A DNA stretch of 64,000 nucleotides, taken from Myripristis murdjan (taxonomy: Eukaryota; Chordata; Actinopteri; Holocentriformes; Holocentridae). Below the pieces are notes generated by a model, which saw nothing but the letters and a program-made list of their open reading frames with translations, ran no database searches and was not told where the DNA came from. The DNA is taken from the NCBI RefSeq assembly GCF_902150065.1, contig NC_043987.1, positions 27,603,987 through 27,667,986 of the forward strand. Reading direction: 5' to 3'. Of this stretch, positions 29,653-46,272 are shown piece by piece (the stretch's first letter is position 1; each line of letters starts with the position of its first letter). Both the position numbers and the translations under genes were made by a program.

Positions 29653-32600
29653 ATGGGGGAACGGACTGTCGATGCCCCCGTGGCGAGGATCTCTCCAATG
29701 CAGCAGATGCTGGCCTCTGGCACTGGAGCTCTCCTCACTTCTCTCTTTGGTGAGATCAGAGGTCCTGGGGGGAAAAAAACACCCAGGCAGCTTCTGTTTG
29801 TTAGTCTATAAATGTATCCCCTTGTTACAAAAGCGTTGTCACGTTATGTTTCAACACTCGCTACATTATTACACAACTGTCATGTTCATTGTTATTATTG
29901 AGTCGGTCTGTATGTTTTGTTTGCAGTCACCCCACTGGACGTTGTGAAGATAAGACTGCAGGCGCAGCAGACACCATTCTCCAAAGGTAGAATAACAGGG
30001 AACACCCCGGCTACTTAATTAACATCTACTACAAATGTTTGCTGCCTCCAAACTGGATTTATGTTGCTGCTCTGTTAGTCAGCTCCCTTCTCCTGTTGTT
30101 CTCAGGTAGCTTGTCTGCTTGCGTGGTGTTAGATAATACCTCGTCTCCAGTTAGATTACATAATGAAACACGAACTCGAGTAAAGGTGTGGATCTTTAAC
30201 AGCTCTCTGTGGATGCACATGCACATCTCCATGCTTTTGCTAATCCGTCTCAGCCTGGTTTCTATCTCTCTTCTGTGCTCCTGTATTCTTCATTCTTCTT
30301 TCCTTTGCTTTGTTTTATAGCTTTAGCCAGCGAATCTGCTCCCTGGAGCGGCGTCATCCGCCCCTCCAAGTGTGAGTATCTCAAACAGCTGTTGCTGCAC
30401 GCTAACACTTTAACAGCATGACAAAGGGCACGTCGGTCAGACCAGCTACTGAACACTGTTCCTCCTCAAACTAAAAGCAAATTCACATGATTGGTCAGAC
30501 CTGCATGTTTTTGCTGCAGTCTCACTATATCATGTTACCCAAGGCCTTCTCAGTTCATGAGTGAATGCATAATGCGGTGTTCTGCCTTTTCCTGCTTTGA
30601 TCGGCTCTAGTTGCAGATGATGAAACAGAAAACTACACCGGAAATGTTTTGTTTCATTACTCACAATAACAGCAAGCAAATAAACAAGTAAATTATCTTA
30701 TTTATGAAGGGCTTTTCAAAAACAGAGTTACGTTTTGCTTTATAGTATGAAACCTACAAGAAACAAGATCTTAAAAGAATAAAATAAACAATGAGCAAAA
30801 ACACTAGATAAAATAGAATACAAGGTCCTACAAGGTCATAATAAAACAAAAATATATAATTAATAAAAAGGCATTTGTGCAAAAGTGAGTCTTTAAAAGT
30901 GATGTGCAGGACAGCACACACACATGCTCGTGTTGAAAATAATCAGTCACCTTTGATTTTCTATGGAACAACTAATCAGAATCAGAAATACTTTATTGAT
31001 CCCCGAGGGGAAATCGGACCCTGATATCGGTCGGGTTCGAAGGGGATTAAAACATTTACGATACAGATAGGTGCCTGCTTCACCAGAGCTTTGAAAGTAA
31101 AAAGTAAAATTTTGCCAGTTTTGAAAAATTGAAACCACATCTTTTGTCTCTAGGAGATTTTCTTGACTGTTGCCGCGTTTTCATTCTGTCCATTTCAGAT
31201 AGGGGTGTTGTGTTTTTTTTTTTTTTTTTTTTTTTTTAATGTTCAGCCGTATTTCTGCAGAGTAAAAACATAGTAGGAGCTGGTTGGTGACATAATGCTT
31301 TTTTCAGAGTTTCTGTGAAAGAACTTGAAAACATTCCTAAATAAACAAGTCAGAGCAGGCAGTGACAAGGACGGCCTCGACGTTATCATCCTGGTGCCTG
31401 AGAGGTCATTGCCATCGCATTTGATGGATTTTCTTCTCTCTGCAGCACGTTCTGTAACTCAATTTAGAAAAACATGCAAATGTTACATAATGACATAAAT
31501 ATTGGAAAACTAAATACATACAAACCCTGTGGTGTGTTTTCAGTTTTCCTTAATGACTCGTCTGGTGATTGCCTGGGAATTTTGCCAAGGTTAGGATCAT
31601 AGTTACTGGATGTACTGTATGTAACGTTCTGCTGACGCCTTGGTGTTTTCCTGTCACAGGGAAGTGTTTCTTGTATTGTAATGGACTGATGGATCACATC
31701 TATGTGTGTCAAAATGGAACCAGCTGCACCAGCTGGTACAAAAAACCGACACACTTCAGTGGCACTCTGGTGAGTAGCAGTATGTTACGTTCAATATGAG
31801 CTGTGCTTAGGAAAAATATGTACATATCTTATTTATTTTTTAGCATGATGCACCTGATATGCAGTCAGACCTTTTGGCTTCAGCCTTCTTTGGCGTCTGC
31901 ATGTTAAGTTATAAACACCTAGAATAAACCAAATTTGATTTTTTTCTTTTTGTTGTTTTTCTACAGGATGCTTTTGTGAAGATTACTCGACATGAAGGAC
32001 TCAGGTCTTTGTGGAGCGGGCTGCCACCAACACTGTGAGTGTCAACAGACTCAGGAACCTGAAAATAATTAAAGCTGCACGATGCAAAATTTAGGGTCGA
32101 TTGCGGAGAGGACTGTTTAGATTCAACTGACAAATATATGGAGTTAGCATGTAATTTATCAGTGAGCCACAATGGGGAGACAATGAGAACCATGCAGTCT
32201 CAACTTTCAAATTGGGTGCTTAACCTACATTTTTTTTTCAGTTGAGTCTAAAGAGTCCTCAATTCAACACAGTTTTACATTGTGCAGCTTTAAAACATTT
32301 CCAGAACAAATGGACGAGGAAATACTGTAAAGATTAGAATGCAGCCAGTATGGGTTTTCGAAAGGCTAACAATCCGAACATTGTGATAAATTCATTTTAA
32401 AAATCACCAGCGTTATTTCCTCCATATATATGAGATGAAAAAGTCTCTGAAACATCAGACAATAAAATTCAGACTGATGACATATTAATTGGTAGGGAAA
32501 CTGTAGTATAGATCAGTACAGTTAAAGATAACCAAGACTAATTAACAAAACAATTCTCTGACAATAAAATAAAAAGTTATAACATCAGAGTGGTATTCCA

Positions 32601-33621
32601 GGAAACGGGTTTAACAAACTCAAACCCTGACCCTGAACTCAGAGCTGGTTAACCATTTTTACTCAGGGTTAGTGTTTCCAGAACAGCTGGTTACAGTGTG
32701 TTCAGTCAGCTCTCATTAAGTTGAATGCTAAATGCAGTATAATGCAGAGGATTAACCCAATTTGCGTCACTGCCTCTGTGTATCAGACACTGTCTCGGCT
32801 CTCCTTTCTCCCCATGAGGAGGGACAGACAGAGCAGAGAAAACTGGGGAAAGTGAGGAATAATATGTTTATGACATTTTTAACATGCAAGAGGAACAAAC
32901 AAAGTAACATGCGCTATTATTCAAACTTGTATGAAATATTAATCTATTATAACCCGAAAGAAAATCTCAAATTATTAACTCGCCAATAAGAGAAACCATA
33001 GTCGTCACTTTCTACCAAGCAGCAAAGCCAGACTTGTTGCAGTTAACAGACTGGTTGCTGTGGCCGTGAATAATAATATGAGAGTCGATGTGGATGGATT
33101 TCCTATAAAAGTGCACACCATGACCTTGACGACTGTCTCCCAAGTACAGTGCTGCAGGCTCAGCAGCTTTTCTGACCAAAAGGTTTGTTCAAGTAAACCT
33201 GCTACCTAGCAGGTTAGCTTCAGGGTATACGTTGCCATGGTAACTGACCTAGAGGTCATCTAATCTCACTTCTTGGGACTGACAGTCTCAGGTTTCCCTA
33301 AACTCTGGGTTAACAAACTTGGTTTTAGTCAGTAAATGTGCTCTTTAGGACTGACGGTTTCTCTCTAACCTCTGTGTTTTGTGTGTGTGTGTGTGTGTGT
33401 GTGTTTGTAGGGTGATGGCCGTACCTGCCACAGTCATCTACTTCACCTGTAACGACCAGCTCCGGGATTTCCTAACGTACAAGCTGGGTTTCCACGGCAG
33501 CCACGTTCCCCTTCTTGCTGGAGCCCTCGCTAGATGTAAGTGGAGGAACACACAAACACACTGACATTACATGTGTACACCTTATTGTACAATATTAACA
33601 GTGTTCCTAACCTGTGGCTGT

Positions 33622-33665
<44 letters not shown>

Positions 33666-36354
33666 CCAGTGGGGGCGGTGACAGTGATCAGCCCCCTGGA
33701 GCTCATCAGGACTAAGATGCAGTCCCGCCCGCTGTCCTACAGCGAGCTGCAGGCGTGTATCCGCTCTGCCGTGGCCCAGGACGGCCTGCTGTCCCTGTGG
33801 AGGGGCTGGGGACCCACCGTCCTGCGGGACGTCCCGTTCTCTGGTGAAGAGAGTCATGCCGCACTGTCACACTGAAATGACACATCAGTCTAGTATCAGT
33901 CAGCAGAGATGTGCTTATTAGGACTGGGGAGCGGTTACTGGTTATGGTACATTTTACATCACTCAAGACTTATTTACATAGTGAAATTTTAGGTGCTGGT
34001 AGAATAATTGGCTTTTACAATGTGCATCTGTACATCTACACATTTTCTGTGTGTATGCACAGCCCTCTGTCATGCAAACATGATGTGCATTTGGCACATC
34101 TTCTGTATATATCATATGTTCATATATTAATCCATATTATTAATATTTCTGCAAGTTGAAAATTTCTTCTTCTTCATATTCTTTACAATACACCCAAAGT
34201 ACTTTGCAAATGGCAACATTAACTGGCTTTAATCCCAACAAAAAAGGGGCAAAAAGTTGTCTTAAAGCCATCAGGTACAGCCAAGTTTTAAGACGACTTT
34301 TTGCTCTGCTTTTGTTGGGATTATACCACTTGCTGCTGTTTCTTAATTTTTTTTCTTTTCTTGCCCTCTGAGCGCCTGCCAGTCCACCTTTTTCCTCCTC
34401 ATCATCTCATATTTCTATTTTTTGTTTTCTTTTTGTGTTGTACTAGTTGCTGTTGTAATGACGCAAATTTTCCATAGTGATCAATATGTACTATTACTGC
34501 TACTACTACTACTATTATTATAATTATTAGTATTAGTGGTAGTATTATTATCACATTTATTCTATATCAGTACATTTTTAACATTTTATATAAATCTGGT
34601 GATTTGGGGAAAAAACAGTAATTTATTTCTCTGTTGCTTGGTATCTGTAACATCCTCTTTGAAACTGAAATTAGGGAGACATTACTTTTTATTGTTAAAA
34701 GCAGGAAGAAGCGACACATAACCATGCAACACTGTGGGCCAGTCGTGTAAGCCAGTCCCTGTTTGTGTGTGTTTGCAGCGGTGTACTGGTTCAACTACGA
34801 GCTCTTGAAGACGCGGCTGTGCGAACACTCCCACGCGTCTCACACCACCCTCTCCATCAGCTTCACGGCAGGAGCCATCTCTGGAACGGTGAGCAGGGAC
34901 ACACAGCTGTCCTGAGCTTGGCACTGCTTGCTGTGGCTTTGGCGTTTTATTACCATCGATCACTGGAGACTGTGAGCGGCATGGACCGATAGGAGTCAGT
35001 CAGATATCCTCTCTCGATATGAATTCCTGCTGACTGAGTTTTATCGGGCTTGTTTTCTGCTTTTACTGTGAGTTCAAAATTACAATAAATGAAAACAAAG
35101 GTGAGCCCTCTGAAGACTGACTGAGCTTAGGTTTCACTCTGCGGTCAGGAGCTTTATATCTGCATCGCTTCATAAGACTAAAACATTTAATTCTGGTATT
35201 TTTGCCACAGGGAGGCTTTATTTGGAGTGCTACAGTTGAAGTGACATTGTAGAGCGTGATCAGTTTAACTAAGCCTTCTTCCGAATGCTTAGACTTGAGA
35301 CTTTGCAATGTTGGTCACATCAGTTTTTAAGTAATCCTGCTCTCTCTGAATGCTGTCTAACCTTCTGGAGTGCCAGCTCCATTGGCAGCACCTGTGTATT
35401 GCCCAGGAAATGACTCATGTTTTTTTTTTTTTTTTTTTTTTTTGAATTTCTTTTTATTTAATGTCTGTCATGCTGACTAGATCGCTGCAACCCTGACGCT
35501 GCCGTTTGATGTGGTGAAGACACGGAGGCAGATCCAGCTGGGAGAGATGGAGACACTGGGAGGTCTGCTCCTGCCAAATGTTTCTTTAGTCAGCTGTGAA
35601 ACAGATTTCTTGAGGGCTGTAACTGATGATTATTTTAATTCTCCCTTATTCTGTTGCATATATATATATTCTTTTTTTTTTTTTGATCAGTCAATTTATT
35701 CTTTAGTGTATTAAGTGCCAAGAATTTTGACAAATGCTGATCAGAAGTGACTGAAGCCCAAAGTGATGTCCTCAAATTGTTTCCAGCTGAGACAAACCCC
35801 AAAGTATTAATTTTGTGATATGAGCATAAAATAGTAAGCAAACCTGAGCATCTTAGTGATCTCAGTGAAGTTGTAATTAGCAAATATTTTAATATTTACT
35901 TGATAAATGACCAAATTGATTGATTATCAAAATTATAATTTATTTTGACAACTGATTATTCAAATAATTGGCTAATCATGTCAGTGCTAAATTTCTTAAT
36001 GGTAATACATACAGTACAATGCATTATAACAAATTCTTAATGGCAGCTTGTTCCCGTTCCTCACAGTTTCCATAAAGAAGACAGCGTCCACATGGCAGAT
36101 AATGAAGGAGATCTGTGCCGAGTTGGGCTACAGGGGCCTTTTTGCAGGTAAACACATCCTCAAATTAACTAAAAATAAAATGTTCACTCAGGTAAAGGCT
36201 GAAACTAAGATGAGCTGTGTCTGCATCCTCTTAAGGTTTCCTGCCCAGGGTGATCAAAGTGGCCCCAGCCTGCGCCGTGATGATCAGCACCTATGAGTTT
36301 GGAAAGACTTTCTTCCAGAAGATGAATCTTGATTCAGAGCGGCGGGCGTCCTGA
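29653..36354 (+). CDS. slc25a39: Mitochondrial solute carrier SLC25A39 (glutathione carrier)
   Basis: Inner-membrane carrier that imports glutathione into the mitochondrial matrix. Coding exons: 29653-29749, 29927-29986, 30321-30371, 31660-31769, 31967-32034, 33411-33535, 33670-33843, 34779-34888, 35481-35562, 36067-36147 and 36236-36354. All phases fit, giving 358 aa plus stop, against about 359 in human. Three carrier signatures are visible: [11 protein letters not shown] (about residue 34), [11 protein letters not shown] (about 178) and [11 protein letters not shown] (about 272). That means three tandem repeats and six membrane helices. A matrix-loop insert carries four cysteines at 72, 76, 86 and 92, the same 4/10/6 spacing I recall for human C74, C78, C88 and C94, which form the iron-sulphur-responsive regulatory site acting with AFG3L2. 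The neighbour grn supports SLC25A39 rather than its paralogue SLC25A40. The start ATG is the first in its exon, but upstream exons carry uORFs. Confidence 0.96.
30974..31016. repeat. LINE/SINE-type 3' tail fragment
   Basis: AATCAGAAATACTTTATTGA and TCCCCGAGGGGAAAT: a short motif I recognise as an extremely common teleost retroposon 3' end. The exact LINE family is not assignable from 43 bp. It lies in an slc25a39 intron. Confidence 0.55.
32590..33345. mobile_element. Decayed non-autonomous DNA transposon in slc25a39 intron
   Basis: The left part reads TATTCCAGGAAACGGGTTTA followed by ACAAACTC. The right part reads CAGGTTTCCCTAAACTCTGG followed by GTTAACAAACTTGG. These GGGTTT/AACAAACT and GGTTTCCCTAAACTC blocks resemble the ends of PIF/Harbinger- or ISL2EU-like MITEs common in teleosts. 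The element is degenerate and its edges are uncertain. Confidence 0.4.
33627..33663. repeat. slc25a39: (GT)n microsatellite abutting an slc25a39 acceptor
   Basis: About 18 GT units run into the acceptor of the coding exon that starts at 33670. A second GT run (33379-33400) likewise precedes the acceptor at 33410. Two successive exons therefore have GT repeats where a polypyrimidine tract would be expected. Confidence 0.85.
35615..35985. mobile_element. Degenerate relative of the ATTAATC-type MITE
   Basis: It begins GGGCTGTAACTGATGATTAT and ends with ACTGATTATTCAAATAATTG and GCTAATCATG. The core includes AAGTGATGTCCTCAAATTGTTT. This is the same family pattern as 11080-11443, but more diverged and interrupted by a TA/T-rich insert near 35659-35685. 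It lies in the slc25a39 intron before the exon at 36067. Confidence 0.5.
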
Positions 36355-36405
36355 GGGCAGCCCGCTGTCCTGTTGGCTGCTTCTCAATGGGAAGAGACTA
36401 TTCAG

Positions 36406-36492
<87 letters not shown>

Positions 36493-37215
36493 TGCAGGTG
36501 TCTCATCAGACAAGGTGTGAGGTGACCGGACACACCATCAGATCTTTGAACTAAATGTGAACTGAGTGTTAACGGGACACTCAGACTGAAGACACCAGGA
36601 GGCTGAGAGACACTTTGGCACCACAAACTTCCTGTGTGTTCAAGAAAAGCACTTGCAGTTATCAGAGTAAAATGGCGTGAGAAAATGTTCTTTTGATGCC
36701 TTTTGAAGGGAGTGATACCAAATCCTGCTGACACAAATGAGACCTCTATGGTAACAAATTTTCAGATGATGATGATGATGACTCCATGGGCAGCAGAGGG
36801 ACCTTCCTCTTGTCAGAGCATGTATGAACATAAAATTATACGTCTTGATCTGTAAAGGACAATGGTAGAAAGTGTAAATGCCTCATGGGAAACTCAGAAA
36901 CCTTGTAAACAGTTGCATCTGCATGAAAACAGGAGCGCATGAGTAGCACGAGTGGAAGATTCTCCCATTTTCCAGCCTTTGCAAGGCCTCATAAACTGCA
37001 TGGTGTGTGCAGTCCTGTGTAATCCAGATTGGTGCAAGTTAATAGACTGGATTACTGTGTTATACTCAGCAGTAAAGCATGGACACCCGGAGATAAAGCA
37101 TCTGCACTGGCCCTGACGCACAACGGAAAGAACCGAGCAGTGACCAGATTTCATCCAATCAACAGTTTGTCAGTTTGATAAACTGTTCCAATAAATTTCA
37201 TAGATCACTTGTACA
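36355..37215 (+). other. slc25a39: slc25a39 3'UTR with CA repeat
   Basis: Follows the stop codon. AATAAA at about 37190 (context TTCCAATAAATTTC) is a likely poly(A) signal. The UTR contains an 83-bp CA run (36408-36490), so the mature message would carry a long CA repeat about 50 nt after the stop. Confidence 0.55.
36408..36490. repeat. (CA)n microsatellite in the slc25a39 3'UTR
   Basis: About 41 uninterrupted CA dinucleotides, one of the longest simple repeats in the window. Confidence 0.95.
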
Positions 37216-38330
37216 GCACAGTCATGTCAGAACTATTTACAACACTGGATCATAAAATTAAGTATTGTTGCCTTCAAAAAGTAGAATGTTATTTTGTTTT
37301 TGTTTTTACTTAAATGTATGGGTTAAGTATTAAATGACTACTTATTTTATGCAGTCTGTGGTTTTATTTCCTGTGGAATTAGTAAATGATCAGCTACTGT
37401 TATGAGAAAATACATGTGCAGTACATGACAATGACATGAACAGTTATGAGAAGTGGTATTCAAGATGTAACATGGGTGATAAACATTTTTTTTCCCATTT
37501 GTTATTCATTAACACCTGTGTTCATCCTACTCTTTCATGTCAAAATGGCTGCTGTGAAAAAATCTTAATTTCCAGATTGAACCCCTAGTGCCACATAACT
37601 GAAGAGGACAAATTAAAGTATATTTATCATAATCATAATCTTTGAAATGTTTGAATTGTTCTAGCCCTTCTTGATCTCTGTTTGTAAAGCATTTCAGGTA
37701 AAATTCTTAAGGTATTTTCATAAAATACCTGAATAGTGTACTGAAAATCTTGAATTTGAGGTGTAAATTAAGGTTTTATATCTTTCAAGCGGCTTTTCAA
37801 GGATAATTCATAGATAATATAAAATATGTGAAAAGAAAGTGAAACTAAGGAGAATTTAATAACTCTTGGGTTTACTGTTTCCCTTAAAATGACATAAAAT
37901 ACCTCAATTTACATAGTTCAAAGTGTCTTAGTCCATGCCCCAAACCCTTTACCCTTTTTCCAAAGTGCAGTTCAGAATTTTTTAAGGTGTAAAAAATTAA
38001 GGGATTGTTTCTGAGTCATTATAAAGCAGTTACATAAAAAAGACGGTCCAAACGGCAGATATGTGTCAAAGGAAACAAAATCTAGAATATGGACCGACGA
38101 CATTTTGCCTTTATAGATTATATTCTTTATATCTTAAAGCGACTTATTTACGCAGAATTAATCTCCGCTGAGTGATAAAGCACTCTCCGCCTTTTTATTT
38201 TTTTTTTTAAACCAAACAGCGGCATCTAGTGGCTGCAGTTTGAAGCAGCGGGGCGGACCTTCACCGAGGGAAATCTCGCTGAGTCCCGCGATATTTGGGT
38301 TTGTATATATGGCCGTACTCCTCTTTCCCC
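37216..38330. other. Spacer between slc25a39 and rpl3
   Basis: AT-rich DNA without a recognised gene or repeat. Near 38160-38330 it becomes G+C-richer and forms the rpl3 promoter. Confidence 0.55.
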
Positions 38331-38340
38331 GGCCTCTTTC
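38303..38340 (+). promoter_or_regulatory. rpl3: rpl3 core promoter: TATA-like element and 5'-TOP start
   Basis: TATATATGG at 38303-38311 lies about 30 nt before a pyrimidine tract CCTCTTTC (38333-38340), the expected TOP start. The 5'UTR is about 25 nt, ending GAGACAAAATG. The exact start base is inferred. Confidence 0.6.
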
Positions 38341-38358
38341 AGTCGGATCGGAGACAAA

Positions 38359-42775
<4,417 letters not shown>

Positions 42776-44562
42776 AGTCCCTGTCCACAAGCTCTGTTGG
42801 TGCTGGATTGATTATATCACACTGTACTGCAGAGGTCTTTAATAAAAAAACAAAAAACAAGAACTTTGTGTTGTCTTTCATCTTTTTTCAGAAGGTCAAC
42901 ATGGATGATTATTGGATGATGTAAAGTGAAGTTAGTACTAAGCTTGTAGCTTGAATTGAGTTGGCATGTTGGGAAGACGTGGTCAGTCATTATTTCTACA
43001 GGAGTTAACTGGAGATGCATTTTAGGAGCAGCCTTGGTCAAACATCTGCCATGAGATCAGTGAGGCTGGTTGTTAATGGGATGTGATCCTTTTTGTGGTG
43101 TCAACCATGAATTACTCCTTGTGTTGTAGGGAATCCTTAAGAATTGTTTTGTCCTGCTGAGCCTGTTGAAAGTGATCAGCCTGTTCATTTCACAAATTAC
43201 AACTGAAAAGGTCTGTGTCAGCGGTGATGAGAGCAGCTACCTATGCAGAACTGATGGACAGCAAGACGCTTCATTTAGCTAACATTGCATGTTTGACTGG
43301 CAATGAGTCCTTGAGCTGTAAGGCTTGTATTTGGCTGACATCAGTCATAACTCCACCAGCCGCTACAGTAATTAAGCCCTGCCATCCGCTCTGACTCATC
43401 ACAACCCAAACTTAAACCTCCACTTCAGCAGGTAATGAGGAAGACCCTGAGAGGGCGGCGCAGGCCATTTAGATGTCCCACACAGCGCCTCTCGGAGGCA
43501 TACCTGCATAATATTCCGCACTCTTTGCAGAAAACTGGATTTCCTATAAGCATTTCCAAGGTCCCACCCATTTCCCATTAACCTGAAGTCGAAGGGAGCT
43601 GAAGGACAATTGTTCTCTGTTGAGCAGCATTTCAAGAATCTGACATTTTCGCAACCAAAGCAGTTCTTTAGAGAAAATATCCTTTAAAGGGCGCTTATGT
43701 TAAACTGAATCTTAATAGCGTCCCCCTGAAAGAAGCCGGTGCGGCGTCCGGGCCGGGTGTTTATTTAAAGGAGGAGGAGCTGGAGGAGGCCGTCCTGAGC
43801 GGAGTGAAGCGCCATGTCACTGTGGCCAGAGGAGAGTCATGGAGATGGCCCTGCCGTTACATAACAACCTCCAGAGGCACTGACCCTCGCCTTGCTGCAG
43901 CGCAAGCAGAGATGCGGCCCCAACACCCGCAGCAATGCTTTACATAATTTCCCCTCTCTTCTGAATGTGACAGCTAACAGTCCAAAATTACAGAAGCAAC
44001 TGCTCCCTCGGCCCCGTTCAGGTGAGCTTAGGTGTCCCGACTCACTTTATGACCCTAAATGCTTTTGTTAAAATAGCATCTCGCTGCACTTTTATGATGG
44101 GCCTCTCTGCACCGTGCCGACATATTAGTTCAATCCTGCATCATCTCAAGTGCCAGGAATGAATAAAGCCGGTGTTGTGCACGCATCTATGTGACCGCAC
44201 TCGTGTGTGTGTGTGCGCGTAGGTGTGTGTGTTCGCAGTGTGGAACCTCCAGACCAGTCTCCATCAGTCCTGAGGTAGCAGCTGTTGCTAGTGGGACTTG
44301 AGCCAGGTTACCAGGGTGCATGCTGGGACAGCGGAGAGGAGGGCCAAGCATTTGATATATGTGTGTAGCTGTAAATGTGTGTGTGTGTGTGTGTGAGAGA
44401 GAGAGTGAGAGAGTGTATGGTGCAGATCAGCCTTGGCACAATGTGTGTACAACTGCGTTTTTTTTTTTTTTTTTGCATGCAGGTGTGTGTGCGTTCCCCG
44501 TCTGTGTGCCTGCATGCTTGCATGTAAGGACACAGCAGTGAGTGTGTATGTGCGTGTTGGCT

Positions 44563-44596
<34 letters not shown>

Positions 44597-45561
44597 TTGG
44601 CATGATCTACTGGCACAGAGTCAGTGCTGGGCCGTCCTGCAGTGTGAGGGAAGTGGCTGGGTGGCGCTATGGCGCAGTGTCTGACGGGGACATCCTGTCA
44701 GAGAGGGAGACCACACACTTTGGACAATTATTACACACAGACTGAGGCTGCAAGATGTGACTGCCACTGGCCTTATGGTGATTAATAACTGCTTGACTAA
44801 TATTACAGACCAAAGAGTTGTGCCGGGCCCAGCTGCAGCAAAGTTGGAGGTGGGAATGCTTTTTTTTTTTTTTTGATCGAAAATAAAATGCATCTTAGTT
44901 TTCTGCAGGTGGAAGAGTGTTAGAAGGCGACAGAGAAACAAGCAGGTTTTTGCAGAGGCGGCGGGTCTCTCTCCGTGTGGCTGGGGGCCCGAGCGTTTCT
45001 CCTGAGCCTGGCAGACTGCAGCTCCTGCACCCCTGCACTGTGCCATCAGTATTCCAGGCCCGTCCGTGGACACGGCGTTCCCTGAGCCGACACGAGCAGA
45101 GCAGCCTGCATTCGCTCAGCGTCCCGTCGCACCACCAGAGGGCAGAGCGCGGCGCTCCGTTTCCCCTCACACGTCTCACAGCACTCTGTGTGCTGTAGCC
45201 TGCTTTGATTCCTCCTCTTTATCATTTTTTATGAAGCTGCCCTCCATTCAGGCTCAGATTTAACAGCTTCAAATGATTTGTAAAATAGTGGCCGCGCGGC
45301 TCTGGATCCTCTTTGCTCCATATTGTTTTACTGGGGGAATTACAAAGCTTCGTGTTTCTTTTATCAGCAGTGAATGTGTCATTTCAGAGTATGTTTGCTC
45401 CAATGATTTTTTTCTTTTTTTTTTTTTTGCTTTTCTTTTTTTTCAGCTGGTTGACTGTGCTTGTAGTTTTCTGTTGCCACACAACTCTGCATGACCCAAA
45501 AATAACCCGGGGTGAGCGCAGTCAGCAACTGTTCTCTGGTCAGCACAAACAACAGGCTGTA

Positions 45562-45605
<44 letters not shown>

Positions 45606-45683
45606 AGCTTTGTACATCCAGATGCAGTGTGTCTACATGCAGAATATGACTGTATGCACATTCCCCTGCAATATTTACACACA

Positions 45684-45720
<37 letters not shown>

Positions 45721-46001
45721 CAGCCCCCCACCCCATACACACTCACTTCAGGCTGCATTTTCTTACAGGAAGCCACCTGGTTCTTGCTGTGACCGCCCCG
45801 CCTCCTCTCGGGCTGTGTCAGCCTGACCCCTCTGTCTTAAAGTTAGCCGTAGCAGCGGAGGTTTCAGGTTGATGCGCCCCGCTCGGCTCCCATGGGTGCT
45901 CTGTCCCAGAACGCCGGCTGGTAAAGTCAGAGAAAGGTCATTGCCAGTTTGATGCGGGGTTATGTAACCTCGCAGCCTGCCTGAGACACAAAGCCAGGCT
46001 T

Positions 46002-46010
<9 letters not shown>

Positions 46011-46052
<42 letters not shown>
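46011..46052. repeat. (GA)n microsatellite
   Basis: About 21 GA units; a second run follows at 46240-46268. The Ser-Leu ORFs on the minus strand here derive from these runs. Confidence 0.9.
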
Positions 46053-46055
<3 letters not shown>

Positions 46056-46234
46056 TGTGCTCTTAATATTCCCAACCAGAAGGGGGACAGCCTGTTCCTC
46101 AGGCCTCATCTCCTCCTCACCCCCACCCCCTCCTCTCCCACCCATCCCACCCACCACCTCTTTCCCCTCCACTTCTCTGATCACACAGCACTGCAGAGAG
46201 ACACACCAGGCACTTTGATCACCACACCAGGAAC

Positions 46235-46272
<38 letters not shown>

